Shown in pieces: positions 7,566 through 17,562 of a DNA stretch of 64,000 nt (position 1 is the first letter of the stretch; each line of letters starts with the position of its first letter). Source of the DNA: Acidobacteriaceae bacterium (lineage in GTDB: Bacteria > Acidobacteriota > Terriglobia > Bryobacterales > Bryobacteraceae). The stretch lies in assembly GCA_019233755.1 (NCBI GenBank), contig JAFAMD010000019.1:62001-126000 (forward strand). The letters are read 5' to 3'. Made by a program: the position numbers and the translations under genes. Below the pieces are notes generated by a model that saw nothing but the letters and a program-made list of their open reading frames with translations, was not told the origin of the DNA and did no database searches.

Positions 7566-8159
7566 ATGAAGAAGATTCTTTTTGCTGCTGCCGCGCTTCT
7601 GCTCCTGTCAGCTTGGCTTTTCGCCGATGCCAACCCCATCCGCAAAGCTCCCGAACTCGCCTTCACCATCCCGGGACAGGGAGAAAAACTTCTCAGCCAG
7701 TACCGCGGCAAGGTCGTGGCTCTCGAGTTCATCCTTACTACGTGCCCCCACTGCCAGGCCGCTTCCAGGGTCATGACCCAGTTCCAGCAGGAATTCGGCC
7801 CCCGCGGTTTGCAATGCATCGATCTCGCCATCAACGCTCTCGATGAGGGCAGAACCCCCGATCAGGCCAGCCAGATGGCCGCAGACTTCCAGCGGAATTT
7901 TCAGGTCGGCTTCCCCGTCGGTTACATAGCCCGCGACCCCATGATGGCCTTCATGGGATTCAGCGTCCTGCAGCGCATGGTCGTTCCCCAAATGGTGCTC
8001 ATTGATCGCAATGGCAACATTCATTACCAAACGCCCGCCTCCGATAGCGAGGATTGGACCAAGCTCATGAATGAGAGCACCATCCGCCAGCATATCGAGG
8101 AGTTGCTCGCCATTCCCGTATCCTCCACGCACCATGCGGCGGCCCGCAAAGCCTCCTGA
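7566..8159 (+). CDS. exported thioredoxin-fold protein (TlpA/AhpC-like) with CPHC site
   Basis: The protein has 197 residues. A signal peptide (about 1-20) is followed by a TlpA/ResA/peroxiredoxin-type thioredoxin fold. The active site is LTTCPHCQA with Cys60 and Cys63 in a CPHC motif, the pair seen in DsbA and some TlpA proteins. The cis-proline loop is VVPQMVLIDRNG. It probably reduces or isomerises thiols in the periplasm. AGGCG precedes the ATG. The C-terminal tail (HHAAARKAS) is unstructured. It sits in a run with other redox genes (YyaL-like 10369, Tpx 12513) but each has its own spacing. Confidence 0.8.
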   Translation: MKKILFAAAALLLLSAWLFADANPIRKAPELAFTIPGQGEKLLSQYRGKVVALEFILTTCPHCQAASRVMTQFQQEFGPRGLQCIDLAINALDEGRTPDQASQMAADFQRNFQVGFPVGYIARDPMMAFMGFSVLQRMVVPQMVLIDRNGNIHYQTPASDSEDWTKLMNESTIRQHIEELLAIPVSSTHHAAARKAS

Positions 8160-8222
8160 CACTTTGCTTGTCTCTTTTGCGTCATGAGATTGAAATAAAG
8201 GCGCTATATCATTGAGGGCACG

Positions 8223-8576
8223 ATGGAAACACAGGTCCCGGAAGTCAGGCTGGAAACCCTTAGCGGCTCTGCGGACGGTGTCACCGTCCTCAAAGTGATC
8301 GGCCCGCTGAATATTCGCAACTTTTTCGAGTTCCAGGATCGGACCCGGAATGATAATTCACGCGTCCTGATTATCGATCTCGCTGCCGTGCCCTACATTG
8401 ACTCCGCTGCGCTGGGCAGCTTGCTCGGCGTCCACGTCTCTTGTGGTAAACGCAATCGCAAGTACGCGCTGATCAACGTGCCTGATCGCCTTCTGAGTAT
8501 GTTCACTGTCTCTGGCGTCCGCGATGTCCTCGTCACTTTCCCGAGCCTCGCCGAGGCGGAAACTGCACTTCTTTGA
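8223..8576 (+). CDS. STAS-domain anti-sigma factor antagonist
   Basis: A 117-residue single STAS domain. The loop PYIDSAALGSLLG places the conserved phosphorylatable serine at Ser61, as in SpoIIAA and RsbV. By family it binds a kinase-type anti-sigma factor when unphosphorylated, releasing a sigma factor or controlling another partner-switch target. No RsbW-like kinase or PP2C phosphatase is adjacent, so the partner is unknown. GAGGGCACG precedes the ATG. Confidence 0.85.
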   Translation: METQVPEVRLETLSGSADGVTVLKVIGPLNIRNFFEFQDRTRNDNSRVLIIDLAAVPYIDSAALGSLLGVHVSCGKRNRKYALINVPDRLLSMFTVSGVRDVLVTFPSLAEAETALL

Positions 8577-8635
8577 CAACTTAAAGCCGGGATTCGGCGC
8601 GCCTGATTGCCGGCGTGCAAAACTGAGGGCTATAT

Positions 8636-10285
8636 ATGCGCCCGCTTATCGCTACAGTTCTCGCTGCAAGCCTCTTGGTCGCCCCGCTGGTTGCGCAGCA
8701 GGATCAGACGCTGGAGGTTGTCGGCAAAATAAAGACCGAAGCATTTGCCAACTCCCAGGTCATGGATACCTTGGAGAACCTCACAGATCTCTACGGCCCT
8801 CGCCTGACCGCATCTCCTGAGTTTCAGCAGGCCGCCGACTGGGCCGCTTCCCGCCTCAAGCAATACGGCATCTCGAATGTTCACACGGAGGCATGGGGGC
8901 CATTTGGCAGAAGTTGGTCGATCGAAAGCTATACGCTCGATATGACGGCGCCCCGCTATTCGCACCTCGTCGCTGCCCCGCTCGCCTGGAGCGCACCCAC
9001 TCATGGGGTTGAGAGTGGAGAAGTCATCCTTGCGCCCATGCAGCGGCCCGAGAACCCCTACGACACCGCCCGGTATCGCCAGTCCTTGCATGAATACGAA
9101 GAAAAATGGCGCGGCAAGCTCAAAGGGAAAATCGTCCTGATCTCAGAAGCCATTGCGCCTCCGCCTGGCACGAAACCGCTCTTTACCCGCTACACCGATG
9201 CCGAACTGGCCGAGATCGCGCAGGCGCCCGCACCCGCCATCCAGCGCCATGTCAACATCGACGATCTCAAGTTCCCGACTGATCGCGAAGAGCAGAACAA
9301 GTACATCTCCGGCCTTCCGAGTTCGGTCCGCGACGCCCTCATCGATCGCTACTTCGAGCTGAATGATCAGCAGGGCCGCTTCTTCCACGACGAAGGCGTT
9401 CTTGGCGTTATCCGGGCCGATCGCCGCGCCCACAACGGGCTGATCTTTGCCGAATCTGCCGGCTCGCATGAGAGCAAGAACCCGCTCGCTCCCCCTACCT
9501 TCATTGTTCCGGAAGAGCAGTATTCCCGCATGACCCGGCTCGTCGAAAAGCAGCAGCCGGTCACGGTTCGCATGAACCTCGAAGCCAAAGTCGGCGACAG
9601 GGACGTGGATGGCCTCGACATCATCGGCGAAATCCCCGGGCAGGCCAAGCCCGACGAGGTGGTCATGATCGGCGCGCACTTCGATTCCTGGCACTCGGGA
9701 ACCGGCGCGACCGATAATGGCGCCGGTAGCGCGGTGATGATCGAGGTCATGCGCGTCCTCAAGACGCTGAACCTCAAGCTCGATCGCACCGTCCGCATCG
9801 GTCTCTGGAGCGGTGAGGAGCAGGGCTTGTATGGCTCAAAAGCTTACGTCAAGGCTCACTTCGGCGACCCGAAGACCATGCAGCTTAAGCACCCGGAATA
9901 CGATAAGTTCGATGCGTATCTGAACCTCGATAACGGTAGCGGCAAGATTCGCGGCGTCTATCTGCAGGGCAACGACGCAGCGCGTCCCATCTTCCAGAAA
10001 GGACTGGAACCCTTCCACGATTTAGGCGCCTCCAACCTCACGTTGAAGAACACCGGCGGCACGGACCATCTCTCGTTCGATGCCGTCGGTCTTCCTGGCT
10101 TCCAGTTCATCCAGGATCCCCTCGACTACGGAACCGTCACGCACCACTCCGATATGGATACCTATTCACATGCCGTCTCGGAAGACCTGATGCAGGCTTC
10201 GGCGATCATCGCGACGCTCGTCTACGACATCGCCAATCGCCCTGAGCAGTTCCCCCGCAAGCCCCTCCCGGCGCCCGGCATGTAG
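8636..10285 (+). CDS. secreted M28-family zinc aminopeptidase/carboxypeptidase Q-like
   Basis: The protein has 549 residues with signal peptide [24 protein letters not shown]-like insert occupies about 110-280 and the M28 catalytic domain about 310-545. Di-zinc site residues are visible: His348 (GAHFDSWH), Asp360 (GATDNGAG), catalytic Glu394 and ligand Glu395 ([10 protein letters not shown]), Asp432 (LNLDNGSG) and His503/504 (THHSDMDTY). The arrangement best fits the plasma glutamate carboxypeptidase (carboxypeptidase Q) branch. It should hydrolyse short peptides in the periplasm or outside. GAGGG lies before the ATG. Confidence 0.88.
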   Translation: MRPLIATVLAASLLVAPLVAQQDQTLEVVGKIKTEAFANSQVMDTLENLTDLYGPRLTASPEFQQAADWAASRLKQYGISNVHTEAWGPFGRSWSIESYTLDMTAPRYSHLVAAPLAWSAPTHGVESGEVILAPMQRPENPYDTARYRQSLHEYEEKWRGKLKGKIVLISEAIAPPPGTKPLFTRYTDAELAEIAQAPAPAIQRHVNIDDLKFPTDREEQNKYISGLPSSVRDALIDRYFELNDQQGRFFHDEGVLGVIRADRRAHNGLIFAESAGSHESKNPLAPPTFIVPEEQYSRMTRLVEKQQPVTVRMNLEAKVGDRDVDGLDIIGEIPGQAKPDEVVMIGAHFDSWHSGTGATDNGAGSAVMIEVMRVLKTLNLKLDRTVRIGLWSGEEQGLYGSKAYVKAHFGDPKTMQLKHPEYDKFDAYLNLDNGSGKIRGVYLQGNDAARPIFQKGLEPFHDLGASNLTLKNTGGTDHLSFDAVGLPGFQFIQDPLDYGTVTHHSDMDTYSHAVSEDLMQASAIIATLVYDIANRPEQFPRKPLPAPGM

Positions 10286-10368
10286 CCCGAGTTTTTAGCA
10301 AGAAAGAATGGTGGGGGCGCGACCTGCCTCGCGCCCGCCATCGTCCCTGCCTGAGAAACTGGAAGCGC

Positions 10369-12447
10369 ATGCCCACCAATGCGCTTATAGACGAGAAGAG
10401 CCCGTATTTACAGCAGCACGCCAACAACCCGGTAGATTGGCTGCCCTGGGGCGAAGCGGCCTTCCAAAAAGCGCGCAACGAAGACAAGCCCATCTTTCTC
10501 TCCATTGGCTATTCCACCTGCCATTGGTGTCACGTGATGGCGCACGAATCGTTTGAAGATGCGGGTGTTGCCGGCATCTTAAATCGGCATTTTGTGCCCG
10601 TCAAGGTCGATCGCGAAGAGCGCCCCGATGTCGACCGCGTCTACATGCTCTTCGTCCAGGCCTCCACCGGCAGCGGCGGCTGGCCGATGTCGGTTTTTCT
10701 GACACCCGATCTCAAACCGTTCTTCGGCGGCACCTACTTTCCGCCCGATTCCCGCTATGGCCGTCCGGGCTTCCGCGAGCTTCTCGAGTACCTCGCCCGC
10801 GCGTGGAAACAGGAGCGGCAGCGAATCGAATCATCCGGAGACAGCGTTACCGAGCAGCTTCGGGCCATGGCGGCATCCTCCAGGTCTGCCCTCGAACCGG
10901 ACAAAGACCTGTTCACTTCCGCCTTTCCTTACTTCCGCAGAACGTTCGATTCGCACTACGGCGGTTTCGGCCAGGCCCCCAAATTTCCGCGTCCGGTCGT
11001 CTTCAACTATCTCCTGAGTCTCTACGTCGCGGACAAAAACTCCGAAGCCCTCGAAATGTCGTTACAAACGCTCCAGGCGATGGCAAAGGGCGGTATGTAC
11101 GATCAGGTCGGCGGAGGCTTTCATCGTTACTCTGTCGACGAACGCTGGTTCGTTCCGCACTTCGAGAAGATGCTCTATGACCAGGCGCAGCTTGCCGTCT
11201 CTTATCTCGAAGCTTTCCAGATTACTCGCGACGACAACTTCGCCCGCATCGCCCGCGACATCTTCCGTTACGTCGCCCGCGATTTGACCAGTCCCGAAGG
11301 CGCCTTCTATTCCGCCGAAGATGCCGACAGCCCGGATCCCGAACACCCCGGGCACTCCGGCGAGGGCGCATTTTACATATGGCGCAAGAGCGAGATCGAA
11401 TCTGTCCTTGGGGAAAAGGACGCGGCTCTGTTCTGCCGCCGCTACGGCGTCGAACCGGACGGCAACGTCGCCAATGATCCGCACGGCGAGTTCACCGGTC
11501 GCAACATCCTTTACCAGGCCTTAAGCACCGAGGAGTGCGCCGGCAGAATGGGTCTTTCCATTGAAGAAGCGAGCGAAATCCTTGACCGCTCAAAGCGCAA
11601 GCTATTCGAGGCGCGTGCCGGCCGCCCGCGCCCGCATCTCGACAATAAAGTGCTCACCTCCTGGAACGCGCTCATGATCTCGGCCCTGGCCAAAGGCTAC
11701 ATCATCCTGGGCGATAGCACTTTTCTGAGCGCCGCGGAGGCCGCCGCGGATTTCCTGCTGCATACTATGTACGATGAACGGACTGGCCGGCTGCTCCGTC
11801 GCCTCTGCGGCGGTGAGGCCGCTATTCCCGCGTTTCTCGACGACTACGCCTTCTTGGCTCAGGCCCTGCTCGACTTGTTCGAGGCCGGCGGCCAGGCCCG
11901 TTATCTCGCCATCGCCGACAGACTTGCTCGTGCCGGCTTCGGCCAATTTGAAGACACCGATGGGGGAGGTTTTTTCAGCACCGCCGAACACGCACCGGAT
12001 GTCTTGCTGCGGATCAAAGACGATTACGACGGCGCGGAACCGTCCGGCAACTCGGTCGCCACCGATGTGCTCCTGCGCCTCGCTCACCTGTTAGGCAGCG
12101 GCGGTCAATTTCTCGCTCGCGCGGACAAGTCGCTCCGGGCATTCGCCCCCAAGATCAAAGCGCAGCCGCCCATCGCGCCGCAAATGCTGGTCGCTGTCGG
12201 TCGTTCGCTTGCCGAGCCTGAGCAGATCGTTGTCCGCTGCGCCGCGTTGAATTCAGAGGCTCAACAAGTGCTCGCCGAAGAGCGGAAGCGCTTCGCCCCC
12301 TACGCTGTTTTCCTGCCGTTGACCGATGCCGCAGCCGAAGAACTCCGCCAGGTCGCGCCGTTTCTCGCCGGACTCGAGCGCAAGGGACGCATCACCGTTT
12401 ATCGTTGCCGGAATTTTGCCTGCGACCTGCCCAATGTTATCCAGTAA
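10369..12447 (+). CDS. YyaL/SSP411-type protein: thioredoxin-like DUF255 plus alpha/alpha barrel
   Basis: The protein has 692 residues. The N-terminal thioredoxin-like domain carries the family phrase [14 protein letters not shown] and a CHWC site (Cys51, Cys54), followed by [10 protein letters not shown] and [12 protein letters not shown]. From about 190 onward lies a (alpha/alpha)6 barrel like N-acylglucosamine 2-epimerases ([25 protein letters not shown]). The family is universal but the reaction is unknown; human SPATA20 belongs here. Its length is normal for the family. It is probably cytosolic because no signal peptide is seen. Confidence 0.88.
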   Translation: MPTNALIDEKSPYLQQHANNPVDWLPWGEAAFQKARNEDKPIFLSIGYSTCHWCHVMAHESFEDAGVAGILNRHFVPVKVDREERPDVDRVYMLFVQASTGSGGWPMSVFLTPDLKPFFGGTYFPPDSRYGRPGFRELLEYLARAWKQERQRIESSGDSVTEQLRAMAASSRSALEPDKDLFTSAFPYFRRTFDSHYGGFGQAPKFPRPVVFNYLLSLYVADKNSEALEMSLQTLQAMAKGGMYDQVGGGFHRYSVDERWFVPHFEKMLYDQAQLAVSYLEAFQITRDDNFARIARDIFRYVARDLTSPEGAFYSAEDADSPDPEHPGHSGEGAFYIWRKSEIESVLGEKDAALFCRRYGVEPDGNVANDPHGEFTGRNILYQALSTEECAGRMGLSIEEASEILDRSKRKLFEARAGRPRPHLDNKVLTSWNALMISALAKGYIILGDSTFLSAAEAAADFLLHTMYDERTGRLLRRLCGGEAAIPAFLDDYAFLAQALLDLFEAGGQARYLAIADRLARAGFGQFEDTDGGGFFSTAEHAPDVLLRIKDDYDGAEPSGNSVATDVLLRLAHLLGSGGQFLARADKSLRAFAPKIKAQPPIAPQMLVAVGRSLAEPEQIVVRCAALNSEAQQVLAEERKRFAPYAVFLPLTDAAAEELRQVAPFLAGLERKGRITVYRCRNFACDLPNVIQ

Positions 12448-12512
12448 ACAGCTCTTTGGTACAGGTTCCTCCCAGTTATCCCGAGGTGTTGTCGCCTGCT
12501 ACACTGTGGCCG

Positions 12513-13052
12513 ATGACAAACCCGAATCCATCGAATCGCACTACGATCTTGAGGGGGAGTCCGGTGACTCTCGCTGGGCCGGAACTGAAGGTTGGGGATC
12601 AGGCCCCTGATTTTGATGTAGTCGATTCTTCGCTACAGAAAGTAAACCTCGAGAAGACGGGTAAAGGCGTCCGTATTTTCAGCGTGCTTCCGTCTCTCGA
12701 TACGCCCGTCTGTGATGCCCAGACGCGTCGCTTCGAAGAAGAAGCCGAAAAGGATCAGAACATTCGGATCTACACCATCAGCATGGATCTGCCCTTTGCC
12801 CAAACGCGCTGGTGCGGCAACTTCGGAATAAACAAGGTCGTCATGCTCTCCGACCACCGGACAGGTTCGTTCGGCGAAAATTATGGCACCCTGATTTCCG
12901 ATCTTCGCATTGAGAGCCGAGCGATTTTCGTGGTGGATGCAGACAACCGCCTGGTACACGTTGAGTACGTAAAGGAGGTTGGGGAGCACCCGAATTATCA
13001 GGCTGCCCTGGCCGCGGCCAAAGCCGTTCAAGCAACTCACTCCGCCGCCTGA
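12513..13052 (+). CDS. tpx: thiol peroxidase (atypical 2-Cys peroxiredoxin)
   Basis: The protein has 179 residues from the ATG at 12513; the open frame reaches 12405 but overlaps the previous gene and adds a non-family leader. The core is LAGPELKVGDQAPDF, then PSLDTPVCDAQTRRF with peroxidatic Cys67, and TRWCGNFG with resolving Cys101, the Tpx spacing. It reduces H2O2 and alkyl hydroperoxides using thioredoxin. The N-terminus is about 10 residues longer than E. coli Tpx. The start is 65 nt after the YyaL-like gene, possibly co-transcribed. Confidence 0.9.
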   Translation: MTNPNPSNRTTILRGSPVTLAGPELKVGDQAPDFDVVDSSLQKVNLEKTGKGVRIFSVLPSLDTPVCDAQTRRFEEEAEKDQNIRIYTISMDLPFAQTRWCGNFGINKVVMLSDHRTGSFGENYGTLISDLRIESRAIFVVDADNRLVHVEYVKEVGEHPNYQAALAAAKAVQATHSAA

Positions 13053-13071
13053 AGCCGTCAATTCAGGAAAC

Positions 13072-13117
13072 GCCTGGCGCGTTCGCGTTTACGTCTGAGC
13101 CCCGAAACGCGTCAGGC
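13072..13117. terminator. candidate hairpin between convergent genes
   Basis: GCCTGGCGCGTT and AACGCGTCAGGC pair over 12 positions with one mismatch, with a 22-nt loop. The hairpin lies between tpx and the convergent receiver gene and overlaps the latter's stop codon. There is no T run, so intrinsic termination is unproven. Confidence 0.3.
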
Positions 13118-13531
13118 AACCATTGCCAGGCCGGACCAGAAGTTCTCAAGTGCCCGGACAACGTTCAGGTATTCATCCAGATCGTCGGGCTTTGTGATGT
13201 AGCAGTGCGCGTTCAGGCTGTAAGCAGCATCGATGTCTTCTTCGGCCCAGGAGTTCGTCATTACGACCACCGGGATCTGCTTCAGATTTGGCGCCGCTTT
13301 GACCTCTGCCAGCACCTCAAGTCCGTTCTTCCGCGGCAGATTCAAGTCAAGCAAGATCAGGTCCGGCATGGCGGTCCGTCCCGTTTCTGCCTGCCGAAGG
13401 TAATCAAGTGCCTCCACGCCGTCCCAGGCGACCGTAATCTGCACCGTAGCGGTTGTTCCCTTCAACGCTTCACGAATTAGGCGGACATCACTTGGACTGT
13501 CCTCAACCAATAAGATCCGCAATGCTCGCAT
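13112..13531 (-). CDS. single-domain response regulator (CheY/Rcp1-like receiver)
   Basis: A 139-residue receiver domain only. The acidic pair EDS is at 10-12, phospho-acceptor Asp62 lies in LILLDLNLPRKNG, Thr92 in VVVMTNS, and Lys114 in YITKP. The form LLDLNLPRKNGLEVL with a long alpha4 insertion is typical of the Rcp1 group that pairs with phytochrome-like histidine kinases. No kinase is adjacent and there is no output domain. GGGTGGCTTC precedes the ATG. Confidence 0.88.
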   Translation of the reverse strand: MRALRILLVEDSPSDVRLIREALKGTTATVQITVAWDGVEALDYLRQAETGRTAMPDLILLDLNLPRKNGLEVLAEVKAAPNLKQIPVVVMTNSWAEEDIDAAYSLNAHCYITKPDDLDEYLNVVRALENFWSGLAMVA

Positions 13532-13715
13532 GAAGCCACCCGAAAATAGGGGAGCAAGTCGACGGCCAGTTCAATTATTGCGGTAAATTATAGATTCAGA
13601 ACGAGATCGTGAAAACCAGAGGTGAACAAATCAGGTAAGAAAGATCTTCAGGGACGCGCCGTCCGTGCAAAAAGTGCGCGTCTTCACACAAAAGCAACAG
13701 GTCTGGCCGGGTCGA

Positions 13716-13745
13716 TTGACAGTGTTCTAACCGGTTTATTATCAT
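13716..13745 (+). promoter_or_regulatory. sigma-70-type promoter for the HU gene
   Basis: TTGACA at 13716-13721 and TATCAT at 13740-13745 are separated by 18 bp, about 80 bp before the HU start. The spacer holds a small palindrome (AACCGGTT). The -35 is perfect. Confidence 0.55.
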
Positions 13746-13827
13746 AGACATTGCGTTGAGTGCCGCATCGTTGACTGGGCACAAAGCTGCGTTGATGACC
13801 TGTTGACGCCGATAAGAGGGAGGCTCT

Positions 13828-14097
13828 TTGATCAAGCTGGACATTATCAACGAAGTCGTAAATCGCACGGGCATCACGAAAACCAAGGCGGAGATGGCCG
13901 TCGAAACCGTTTTCGAAACGATGAAAAAAGCGCTGAGTGAAGGTGACCGTATAGAACTCAGAGGCTTCGGTATCTTCAACGTGCGTCCACGCAAGACCGG
14001 CATAGGCCGCAATCCCAGAACCGGCGCGGAGGTTGCCATCCCGCCCGGCAAAGCGGTTCGGTTCAAACCGGGCAAGGAACTGCAGACTCTGCAGTAA
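13828..14097 (+). CDS. HU/IHF-family DNA-binding protein
   Basis: The protein has 89 residues, standard for the family. It starts at TTG 13828 with GGGAGG upstream. Helical N-terminus MIKLDIINEVVNRTGITKTKAEMA is followed by the beta arm with GFGIFNVRPRKTGIGRNPRTG and a closing FKPGKEL. The proline at the arm tip region (RNPRTG) is the DNA-intercalating position in HU/IHF. It bends and compacts DNA as a dimer. A strong promoter lies upstream at 13716-13745. Confidence 0.92.
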   Translation: MIKLDIINEVVNRTGITKTKAEMAVETVFETMKKALSEGDRIELRGFGIFNVRPRKTGIGRNPRTGAEVAIPPGKAVRFKPGKELQTLQ

Positions 14098-14101
14098 AGG
14101 T

Positions 14102-15049
14102 GTGCCGGATCAGGGGTTCACGCGCCCGCTCGAAAGCCTTGAGGGTGGTTTCGAAGCGACTTCTTCTCTTCGCGCCACTGCTCTGTTGTGGGTGCACGCT
14201 CTTCTCTTTATCGCAACACTGATAACCACCACGGTTTTCGGCTACGCTCTGGTACAAGCTTTTGCGATGCACCGGCCTCTCGACCCCGAACACATACTGG
14301 AAGGCTACGCGCTTCTCGGACACCTGGATCCGCGCCTCTCCTCAGGTCTATCTTTTTCTCTCCCGCTGCTGCTGATTCTCTTGTCCCACGAGTTTGGACA
14401 CTACTTCGAATGCCGGCGGCGCGGGCTCGATGCATCGTTGCCCTATTTCCTGCCGTCCCCGACGCTCTTCGGCACCTGCGGCGCTTTCATACGCATTCGT
14501 TCGCCCTTCTACACCCGGGAGGGGCTGTTCGATGTCGGTATCGCCGGGCCGATCGCGGGCTTCCTTGCTCTGATTCCCTTTCTCTTCCTTGGCGTCGCAC
14601 TCTCACAGGTTTCTCCTGTGCCGGTCAATGGCCAGGTGGAATTCGGCACTCCGCTTGTTCTGCACATGGTCGAGGCGGTCTTCTTTCGAGGCGTTCCCGT
14701 TTCGAGAATCCTCTTGCACCCCATGGCAATGGCCGCCCTCGGAGGTCTGTTCGCTACGGCCATCAATCTGTTGCCAATGGGGCAGTTGGACGGAGGTCAC
14801 ATCCTGTACGCTGTGGTGGGCGCGCGCTGGCACCGCATCATAACAACCGCTCTGACAGTCGTGCTGGCGATTCTCGGTTTTTTCTACTGGCCCTGGTGGA
14901 TTTGGGCGGTAATCATGTTTCTGTTCGGCCGCCGCCATCCTCTGACGTATGATCGAACTCCGGTCTCGCCCGCACGGCTTGTATTGTGTGCCGCAGCCTT
15001 GATGATGTTTGTGCTTTCGGTTTCCTTGATACCCGTGCGTCTGGCCTGA
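14102..15049 (+). CDS. site-2-protease-like M50 intramembrane metalloprotease
   Basis: I place the start at GTG 14102, 4 nt after the HU stop; the open frame runs back into HU and the true start could also be internal, since no clear ribosome site is seen. There are about six membrane segments. Zinc motif LLSHEFGHYFE holds His96, Glu97 and His100, and the third ligand lies in NLLPMGQLDGGH (Asp220). Family members cut membrane-embedded substrates such as anti-sigma factors. This one is the compact type with a CBS- and PDZ-free core, closer to the plant EGY/archaeal group. It leads an envelope gene block. Confidence 0.85.
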   Translation: MPDQGFTRPLESLEGGFEATSSLRATALLWVHALLFIATLITTTVFGYALVQAFAMHRPLDPEHILEGYALLGHLDPRLSSGLSFSLPLLLILLSHEFGHYFECRRRGLDASLPYFLPSPTLFGTCGAFIRIRSPFYTREGLFDVGIAGPIAGFLALIPFLFLGVALSQVSPVPVNGQVEFGTPLVLHMVEAVFFRGVPVSRILLHPMAMAALGGLFATAINLLPMGQLDGGHILYAVVGARWHRIITTALTVVLAILGFFYWPWWIWAVIMFLFGRRHPLTYDRTPVSPARLVLCAAALMMFVLSVSLIPVRLA

Positions 15050-15060
15050 CGCGAGCGTGA

Positions 15061-15810
15061 ATGAAAATCTCCGCAACTATCATTACCTTCAACGAGGAAC
15101 GCAACATTGCGCGCGTGATTGAGAGCTTACGCTGCTGCGATGAGATTCTCGTTCTCGATAGCGGCTCCAACGACCGGACCGTCGAGATCGCAGCCAAGTT
15201 GGGGGCGCGCGTCGTGGAAGCGTCATGGCATGGGTTCGCTGCGCAGAAAAATATTGCAGTGGATCTTGCGGCTAACGATTGGATTTTGTCTCTTGATGCG
15301 GACGAGAGCCTGAGCGAAGCGCTGGAAGCGGAGATTTGGCAGATCAAAAAAGCCGGGCCGCGATTCGAAGGTTATACCATGCCGCGTCTGGCCCAGTATC
15401 TTGGCCGTTGGATCCTGCATAGCGGCTGGTATCCCGACAGGAAAGTCAGGCTCTTCAACCGGCGCAAGGCCAAGTGGGTCGGCGAATTCGTCCATGAATC
15501 TGTAAGGGTGGAAGGCTCGGTCGGGCATCTCAAGTCGAATCTCCTGCACTTCACGTGCAACTCGCTCTCCGAACACGTACGCACGATGGACCGCTACACC
15601 ACCCTGGCTGCCCAGGAGATTGTTTCGCGCGGCACAAACGTGAGCATGGCCAAGCTGTTATGCGACCCGGCCTGGACTTTCCTTCGCACCTATGTGCTGA
15701 AGGAGGGGTTCCTCGACGGCGTCGAAGGACTGAGCATTGCCTACATGGCGGCCTTTTATAACTTCGTCAAATATGCGAAGGCGCGCCACATGAGCCCGGG
15801 CCGGAAGTAG
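15061..15810 (+). CDS. family 2 glycosyltransferase, WaaE/KdtX-like
   Basis: The protein has 249 residues. The GT-A fold begins MKISATIITFNEERNI; the nucleotide-binding DSGSNDRT is at about 53-60 and the DxD-type LDADESLS at about 93-100. The second half (GWYPDRKVRLFNRRKAKW and VHESVRVEG) is typical of LPS core beta-glucosyltransferases of the WaaE group. It should add a sugar to lipid-linked glycan at the inner face of the membrane. The stop overlaps the GTG of the next glycosyltransferase by one base, so the two are translationally coupled. Confidence 0.88.
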   Translation: MKISATIITFNEERNIARVIESLRCCDEILVLDSGSNDRTVEIAAKLGARVVEASWHGFAAQKNIAVDLAANDWILSLDADESLSEALEAEIWQIKKAGPRFEGYTMPRLAQYLGRWILHSGWYPDRKVRLFNRRKAKWVGEFVHESVRVEGSVGHLKSNLLHFTCNSLSEHVRTMDRYTTLAAQEIVSRGTNVSMAKLLCDPAWTFLRTYVLKEGFLDGVEGLSIAYMAAFYNFVKYAKARHMSPGRK

Positions 15811-16715
15811 TGCGTGTTCTCCACATCGATACGGGCCGTGATCTGCGCGGCGGCCAAAGGCAGGTGCTGCTTTTGCTCGAATTGCTCAGCACGGCCGGCC
15901 ATGAATGTAAATTACTTGCCCGCACTGCAGGACTGCTTCGCACGGAAGCGTCTCGCCTGGGCGTGGCCGTCCTCCCTGCCACGCTACGGAACGTCTGGTC
16001 TCATTCAGCGAAGGCGGATATCGTTCACGTGCACGATGCGCATGCGCATTCCCTCGCCGCCGTCGCTTCGCCACGCCCGTTCGTCGTGTCCCGCCGGGTG
16101 GCATTCGCCGTGCGCCGTTCTTTCGTTTCACGCTGGAAGTATCGCCGGGCTCGCCGTTTTATCGCGGTCTCGAAGTTCGTTGCCGCGCAGTTGTACAGCG
16201 CGGGTATTCCCTCCGAAAAAATTGATGTTGTGTACGATGCCGCGCCCCGGATTACGACGGCGAACGAATGGAGCCCCGACGCGCCCGTGGTTGCGCTCGC
16301 GAACGACGATCCGATGAAAGGACGGGATCTTGTTCAACTTGCGGCGGCAAAGAGCGGACACCAGGTCGTCTTTTCCAAAGACCTGTCGTCCGACTTTCGC
16401 CGCGCTTCCATGTTCGTCTACATCACCCGGTCGGAGGGACTGGGCTCGGCGGCACTGCTGGCGATGAGCATGGGCGTGCCGGTAATTGCGAGCCGCACAG
16501 GCGGCTTGCAGGAAGTCTTTGAAGACCGGATCTCCGGTTTGTATGTGGAAAACGAACCGGCTCAAATTGCGTCGGCGATGTGCCGAATCACGAATGACGC
16601 GGAATTTGCCTGCCGGTTGATTCGAGAAGGCCGCGCGCGGGTGGCAACGCAATTTAATACGCACCGTTTGCTCGAAGGCACGCTTGCCTCGTACGCCAGG
16701 GCGCTGGGGGCATAA
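15810..16715 (+). CDS. GT-B glycosyltransferase (GT4-like)
   Basis: The protein has 301 residues from GTG 15810, overlapping the upstream stop (TAGTG). An N-terminal MRVLHIDTGRDLRGGQRQVL loop binds the acceptor side. The C-terminal Rossmann half contains ITRSEGLGSAALLAMSMGVPVIASRTGGLQE, the donor-binding EG-x7-E-like region, with E at about 212. It is shorter than most GT4 enzymes (about 360), mainly in the N-terminal half. It probably acts with the preceding WaaE-like enzyme in LPS or glycan assembly. Confidence 0.85.
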   Translation: MRVLHIDTGRDLRGGQRQVLLLLELLSTAGHECKLLARTAGLLRTEASRLGVAVLPATLRNVWSHSAKADIVHVHDAHAHSLAAVASPRPFVVSRRVAFAVRRSFVSRWKYRRARRFIAVSKFVAAQLYSAGIPSEKIDVVYDAAPRITTANEWSPDAPVVALANDDPMKGRDLVQLAAAKSGHQVVFSKDLSSDFRRASMFVYITRSEGLGSAALLAMSMGVPVIASRTGGLQEVFEDRISGLYVENEPAQIASAMCRITNDAEFACRLIREGRARVATQFNTHRLLEGTLASYARALGA

Positions 16716-16723
16716 CCGCGAAG

Positions 16724-17506
16724 ATGCTGCTTCTCCTGCTCACGGCAGTTTTCGGGCTTCTGATCGGCAGTTTCCTGAATGTCTGCATTTACCGGATTCC
16801 GCGTGACATCTCGGTTGTAGCGCCGCGCTCATTCTGTCCGGAATGCGGATCGCCGGTTCCCTGGTTCGACAACATTCCGGTTCTGAGCTTTGCGCTGCTG
16901 CGGGGGAAGTGCAGGGCCTGCGCGAAGCCAATCGGGATCCGCTATCCAGCCGTGGAACTCACGACCGCGGCTCTTTTTGTCTGGACTGTTGCGCTGTACG
17001 GCTTGACGGTCAGCAGCGCGAAGTGGCTTCTTTTTGAATCGATTCTGATCGTTCTCTTTGTGACCGATCTCGAAGAAAGGCTGCTGCCCGACGAGTTGAC
17101 ATTAGGCGGAAGCGCTGTCGGGCTTATCTTTGCCTTTTTTGTCCCGGTGCCCGGGTTCCCGGGTGATCTGCTGGTGGAGTTCGGGGTTACGGCGCGCTCA
17201 CTGCTTAATGCTGTGGCTGGCGCCTCGTTGCTGGCAGCCGTGCTCTGGCTCGTAGGGTTTCTCTATGCCAGGATCCGGCACCGCGATGGTTTGGGCCTGG
17301 GCGACGTCAAGTTGCTGATTCTGCTCGGAGTTTACCTGGGGTTCGAACGGGCGTTACTGGCTCTGCTCGTAGGATGCGTCGCAGGCTCTATCATTGGGCT
17401 AGGGTATATTCTGCTGACTCGCAAGCAGGCATCCACCTACCAACTGCCGCTGGGTAGTTTTCTCTGTGCCGGGGCGGCTCTCATACCGCTCATTACCCGA
17501 TCTTGA
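16724..17506 (+). CDS. prepilin peptidase/N-methyltransferase (type IV pilin, A24A)
   Basis: The protein has 260 residues and about eight membrane segments. The N-terminal domain has GSFLNVCIYRIP, then two CxxC pairs (Cys38/41, Cys63/66) that bind zinc in the methyltransferase part. Catalytic aspartates are Asp115 (FVTDLEERLLPD) and Asp194 (GLGLGDVKLL). It cleaves type IV pilin or type II secretion pseudopilin leaders and methylates the new N-terminus. It lies 8 nt after the glycosyltransferase; no pilus structural genes are in the window. Confidence 0.92.
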   Translation: MLLLLLTAVFGLLIGSFLNVCIYRIPRDISVVAPRSFCPECGSPVPWFDNIPVLSFALLRGKCRACAKPIGIRYPAVELTTAALFVWTVALYGLTVSSAKWLLFESILIVLFVTDLEERLLPDELTLGGSAVGLIFAFFVPVPGFPGDLLVEFGVTARSLLNAVAGASLLAAVLWLVGFLYARIRHRDGLGLGDVKLLILLGVYLGFERALLALLVGCVAGSIIGLGYILLTRKQASTYQLPLGSFLCAGAALIPLITRS

Positions 17507-17562
17507 AAGTTGTCAGAAAGGGCGGCCGGCAATCGTCTTGATGTATTATAGGACTTTATCGT

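Noticed and set aside
12405..12512. N-terminal extension of Tpx
   Set aside because: It overlaps the end of the upstream gene, lacks Tpx similarity, and gives an oddly long protein.
13596..14075. Minus frame of 159 codons across HU
   Set aside because: It is antisense to a clear HU gene and shows no protein-like conservation.
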